A stretch of 8,548 bases of DNA from a bacterium HR41 (GTDB lineage: Bacteria; Actinomycetota; Thermoleophilia; Solirubrobacterales; Thermoleophilaceae): NCBI GenBank assembly GCA_002898855.1, contig BEIR01000037.1:1-8548 (forward strand), in the 5' to 3' direction. Below the pieces are notes generated by a model. It saw nothing but the letters and a program-made list of their open reading frames with translations, had not been told where the DNA came from and made no database searches. Of the stretch, positions 6,367 through 8,548 are shown in pieces. Within the stretch, counting starts at the first letter, position 1; every line of letters begins with the position of its first letter. The translations under genes and the position numbers were made by a program.

Positions 6367-7146
6367 ATGGCGTCGGTAGCGATCGTCCGTCACGTCCCGT
6401 GGGAGGGCCCGCACCGCATCGCGCGCTGTCTCGAACAGTTCGAGCTCGTCGAGTGCGAGCCGCTCGACGGGTTCGCGCAGCTCCAGCTCGCCGCCGCTCC
6501 CAGCGCCGGGCAAGCGCAAGGACAGAACGCGCTGCCAGATCCCGAGCGTCTGGCGGGGGTAGTCGTGATGGGCGGGCCGATGTCCGCCAACGACGACCAC
6601 CGACTTCCGGGTCTGGCGGCCGAGCTGCGCTGGATCGAGCGGGTGGTGGCTGCGGGTGTGCCGTACCTCGGCGTGTGCCTCGGTTCGCAACTCCTCGCCC
6701 GCGCCGCGGGTGCCGGCGTGCGCCCGGGCAGCGCCCCCGAGATCGGCTTCGCCGAGATCACCGTGACCGCTGCCGGCGAGGGCGACCCGCTGCTCCGGCA
6801 CCTCGCGCCGCGGACGGTGGTGCTTCACTGGCATGGCGAGGTCTTCGACCTCCCGAGCGGCGCTGTGTCGCTCGCCCGCTCCGCGCTAACAGAGCACCAG
6901 GCATTCCGTCTCGGCGATCGCGCTTGGGGGCTCCTGTTCCACGCCGAGGCCGACGAGCAGCTCGTGGCGTGCTGGCTGCGCGAACCGGTGATGCGGCGCG
7001 AGGCTCGTGACGCTCTCGGGCCACAGTTCGAGCGCTCGCTTACGGCTGCCGCGAGCGCCCACGCTGGGGAGCTCAAGCGCCGCGGCGACGCTGCCTTTCG
7101 CGCGTTCGCGCGCGCCTGCGCGGAGCGGGCGAGCGAGATGCCGTAG
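6367..7146 (+). CDS. Class I glutamine amidotransferase-like protein
   Basis: The predicted fold is the type 1 glutamine amidotransferase fold that releases ammonia from glutamine or cleaves related gamma-glutamyl bonds. It is 259 aa from ATG 6367. An in-frame GTG at 6313 would add 18 residues of low-complexity sequence and is less likely. The catalytic triad is complete: nucleophile C104 in GVPYLGVCLGSQLLA, plus H192 and E194 in LLFHAEADEQL. The oxyanion-side VVMGGPMSANDD (67-77) and LHWHGEVFDLP (153-163) are typical of stand-alone GMP-synthase-like (GATase1_GMPS_like) proteins. No synthetase domain is fused and no partner lies next to it, so the acceptor or substrate is unknown. A basic/alanine-rich helical C-terminus (about 208-259) follows the catalytic core. 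It lies 2 kb from glnA, but the opposite-strand HAD gene separates them, so a direct pathway link is only a possibility. Confidence 0.9.
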   Translation: MASVAIVRHVPWEGPHRIARCLEQFELVECEPLDGFAQLQLAAAPSAGQAQGQNALPDPERLAGVVVMGGPMSANDDHRLPGLAAELRWIERVVAAGVPYLGVCLGSQLLARAAGAGVRPGSAPEIGFAEITVTAAGEGDPLLRHLAPRTVVLHWHGEVFDLPSGAVSLARSALTEHQAFRLGDRAWGLLFHAEADEQLVACWLREPVMRREARDALGPQFERSLTAAASAHAGELKRRGDAAFRAFARACAERASEMP

Positions 7147-7194
7147 GGGCTAGCGGGATGTCGTAGGTGGCCGTTCGCCCGGCGCCGTTCGCCC
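7132..7194. repeat. Two short direct repeats around the amidotransferase stop
   Basis: AGCGAGATGCCGTAGG (7132-7147) recurs as AGCGGGATGTCGTAGG (7152-7167), 14 of 16 bases identical with a 20-base period, duplicating the stop codon context. GCCGTTCGCCC is repeated exactly at 7170-7180 and 7184-7194 (14-base period). These look like small replication-slippage duplications at the boundary to the compositionally different right part. Confidence 0.7.
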
Positions 7195-7212
7195 CTGGCG
7201 CGTGAATTTTTT
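7182..7212 (+). terminator. Weak candidate terminator after the amidotransferase
   Basis: GCGCC (7182-7186) pairs with GGCGC (7197-7201) around a 10-base loop, and six T follow at 7207-7212 after GTGAA. The stem is short and the T-run is offset by 5 bases, so the call is weak. The same T-rich stretch could instead be an upstream element for the promoter just downstream. Confidence 0.3.
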
Positions 7213-7223
7213 GTGTTTTGGTC

Positions 7224-7250
7224 TTGACGTCTCTCTCTCTCGTTTAGAAA
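7224..7250 (+). promoter_or_regulatory. Promoter-like element with a (TC)6 spacer tract
   Basis: TTGACG (7224-7229), five of six bases to the sigma-70 -35 consensus, is followed by TAGAAA (7245-7250), four of six to TATAAT. The spacer is 15 bases and consists mostly of (TC)6 at 7230-7241. A T-rich stretch (7207-7219) lies upstream. It is the only good promoter-like sequence before the secreted-protein gene. The spacer is two bases short of the optimum. Confidence 0.45.
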
Positions 7251-7315
7251 GTTGGGCGTCGCCCGGGGGGCGGGTGGGCTCGCTGGGTGGTGTGTCTGCA
7301 AAGAAGGAGATAGAG

Positions 7316-7321
7316 AGGAGG
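7316..7321 (+). promoter_or_regulatory. Strong ribosome-binding site of the secreted-protein gene
   Basis: AGGAGG lies 9 bases before ATG 7331 and 6 bases before an in-frame GTG at 7328, so either could start translation. The upstream frame back to 7202 has no comparable site and no signal-peptide character at its start. Confidence 0.8.
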
Positions 7322-7330
7322 TTTTTTGTG

Positions 7331-8203
7331 ATGGTTTCTCGCTCGCGTGCGGTTTGTTTGGCGGTGTGTGTGTCGGTCGTCGCTGGGGCGGGGTTTGCGG
7401 CGCAGGCGGGGGCTGACGCGGAGCCTTTGGATGTGACGCGGGCGGGGGCTGTCGCGGAGCTGCGGGCGGCGGCGCCGGAGGTTTTGGGGCAGGCGCGGCG
7501 GGTTGTGGTTGGTGGCGAGACGCTTGATCCTGCGCTTCGCCGGGAGGGTTCGGGCTTCACGCTTGAGGGCGCTGGGGTGGATGCGCGGGTGTCTTTGAGC
7601 GCTGGGGGTGGGTTTGCGCTTGAGGGTGCGGGCGGGACTCCGGATCTTGTGGTGAGGCCGCAGGGTGTTTCGCCGGACGCGGATGCAGGGGTGCGGGCCG
7701 GTGACGCGGTTGTTTTCGCGAACACCCAGCCGGGTGCGGACCAGGTGGTGAAGGCGAGCGCGCTTGGTTTGGAGACGTTCGTGCAGATCCGCGGGCCGGA
7801 GTCGCCTGAGGATTACAGCTACACCGTTGATCTGCGGGGCGAGGGGCAGCGGCTTGTTTTGCTCGACTCGGGGGCGGTCGCTATCGTCGACCCTGAAGGC
7901 AACCCGGTGGCGGTCGCAACCCCACCTCAGGCCCACGATGCGAACGGCAGCCCTGTGCCGGTGGCCGCGAGCGTGAACGGCAACACCCTAACCCTCCACG
8001 TCCCCCACACCACAGGGAACTACGCCTACCCGATCGTCGTGGACCCGTTCTGGGGGTGGGTGAAGCGCTTTCTTCGGCATGGGTCAAGCTGTGTTGTCTA
8101 TGGGCTCGGGGCGGCCGCTGGCGCACACGCGCTTGGACTCTTCGGGCCGTGGGGCCGCGCGGCTGCGGGCGCTATCGGCTGCTACTACGGTTGGACGAGG
8201 TAG
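7331..8203 (+). CDS. Secreted RHS/WapA-type protein with short Gly-rich Cys-bracketed C-terminal tip
   Basis: This is an exported protein of 290 aa; no specific function is recognised. A signal peptide is clear: SRSR, hydrophobic residues 7-24, and likely cleavage near AQA (24-26) or ADA (28-30). Residues 31-110 are Gly/Val/Ala-rich with a repeated beta-like unit, GFTLEGAG (75-82) and GFALEGAG (94-101). Residues 124-239 resemble the conserved region of actinobacterial RHS/WapA-like secreted proteins: DAVVFANTQPGADQVVKAS, DSGAVAIVDPEGNPV, a DANGSPVPV stretch, and the terminal YPIVVDP (233-239). After that motif only a 51-residue tip remains. It is amphipathic and hydrophobic, with C254 and C284 enclosing many Gly/Ala (GLGAAAGAHALGLFGPWG, RAAAGAIG). 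In related proteins, toxins or peptides are carried in this position, so the tip may be a bacteriocin-like peptide. Codon use is unlike the left part of the window. A plain secreted structural protein is the alternative. Confidence 0.8.
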   Translation: MVSRSRAVCLAVCVSVVAGAGFAAQAGADAEPLDVTRAGAVAELRAAAPEVLGQARRVVVGGETLDPALRREGSGFTLEGAGVDARVSLSAGGGFALEGAGGTPDLVVRPQGVSPDADAGVRAGDAVVFANTQPGADQVVKASALGLETFVQIRGPESPEDYSYTVDLRGEGQRLVLLDSGAVAIVDPEGNPVAVATPPQAHDANGSPVPVAASVNGNTLTLHVPHTTGNYAYPIVVDPFWGWVKRFLRHGSSCVVYGLGAAAGAHALGLFGPWGRAAAGAIGCYYGWTR

Positions 8204-8208
8204 AGGGC

Positions 8209-8548
8209 ATGGGTGCGCTCGTAGCCCGTATTCGTTTCGTTGTAGTGGGTTATGTGCTACCGGTGGTGCTGCACCTGGCGTTCGGCGTTCCGCCGCTCAT
8301 ACTCGGTTTGCTGTGTTTGGCAGCGGCGGTGGTGCTTGACAGGGTCATGGGTGCGAGGGGTGGAGCCTCGTGTTTCGGGTCGACAAGTGCCGGTGGTAGG
8401 GGTGTAGCGGGTTTGTGGGCGGGGTTGTTGTTTATAGGCTGGTTTGTGTTGCTCGTCGCGTTTAGCGATCGGCTGATCGCGGCAGGCATTGACTCGTTTA
8501 CTTTGTGGTGGGGTGGACTTGCGGTGGTTATGGCAATAGTTGCGCTTG
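8209..8548 (+). CDS. Multi-pass membrane protein, 3' end outside window (possible immunity/partner protein)
   Basis: At least 113 aa are visible, open to the window end. The ATG lies 5 bases after the stop of the secreted-protein gene. GAGGG (8203-8207) overlaps that stop but is only one base from the ATG, so translational coupling is likely or a later start is used. Hydrophobic segments fall at about 9-25, 28-44, 67-86 and 98-113, separated by a polar Gly/Ser loop (RGGASCFGSTSAGGRG) and a short FSDRLIAAGIDS loop. No family motif is recognised. Tight linkage to a secreted protein with a peptide-like tip fits an immunity protein or a dedicated membrane partner, but this is inference from position. 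Codon use matches the G/T-rich style of the preceding gene. Confidence 0.7.
   Translation, partial: MGALVARIRFVVVGYVLPVVLHLAFGVPPLILGLLCLAAAVVLDRVMGARGGASCFGSTSAGGRGVAGLWAGLLFIGWFVLLVAFSDRLIAAGIDSFTLWWGGLAVVMAIVAL

Noticed and set aside
5405..6379. 324-residue open frame on the + strand opposite the HAD phosphatase
   Set aside because: The - strand frame carries all four HAD motifs; the + strand product has no recognisable motif and is a codon-bias shadow.
7202..7330. Upstream extension of the secreted protein to an ATG-like start at 7202
   Set aside because: The codon at 7202 is GTG inside the promoter and T-rich region, and AGGAGG at 7316-7321 plus the signal peptide right after 7331 point to the later start.
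1..8548. CRISPR array, tRNA, rRNA, insertion sequence or attachment site
   Set aside because: No regularly spaced repeats, no tRNA or rRNA-like sequence, no transposase frame and no integrase with flanking repeats were found on either strand.

Overview
The window looks like chromosome of a high-GC Gram-positive bacterium, most likely an actinobacterium. The class Thermoleophilia is a guess from overall style only; no rRNA or other marker is present. Coding is dense, third positions are strongly G/C, and ribosome-binding sites are actinobacterial in style. No stretch longer than 300 bases lacks a gene.

Left part (1-4219, extended by the regulator to 5364): the tail of a membrane-anchored GGDEF diguanylate cyclase is followed, after about 200 bases of leader, by a nitrogen-assimilation cluster on the + strand. 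Its order is ammonium transporter (amt), PII signal protein (glnB/glnK type), glutamine synthetase (glnA, short GSI-alpha-like form) and a PucR/CdaR-type regulator. Ammonium enters or is scavenged through Amt, PII senses 2-oxoglutarate/ATP/ADP and can plug Amt, and GlnA fixes the ammonium into glutamine. The PucR-type protein is a plausible local regulator. The PII protein keeps its ligand-binding residues and Arg47, but Met replaces the usual modification site Tyr51. The glutamine synthetase lacks the hallmarks of the adenylylated form. Covalent control therefore seems reduced, and control by ligand binding is likely. A perfect 15-bp hairpin separates glnB from glnA, and a large hairpin lies in the amt leader.

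Middle part (5429-7146): an HAD-IIA phosphatase of the LHPP/HDHD2 type on the - strand converges on the PucR gene. It is divergent from a class I glutamine-amidotransferase-like gene on the + strand, with a 74-base intergenic region between the two starts.

Right part (about 7147-8548): this region differs in style, being G/T-rich on the + strand with much TTG, CTT, TTT and GTT codon use. It has a promoter-like element containing a (TC)6 tract and a strong ribosome-binding site. The first gene encodes a secreted protein. Its long conserved region ends in the YPxVVDP motif known from RHS/WapA-like actinobacterial secreted proteins, and it is followed by a short, Gly/Ala-rich C-terminal tip bracketed by two cysteines. 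Five bases later starts a multi-pass membrane protein that runs off the window. I read this pair as a candidate secreted antibacterial or bacteriocin-like effector with a membrane immunity or partner protein. This is the most interesting and least certain item in the window.
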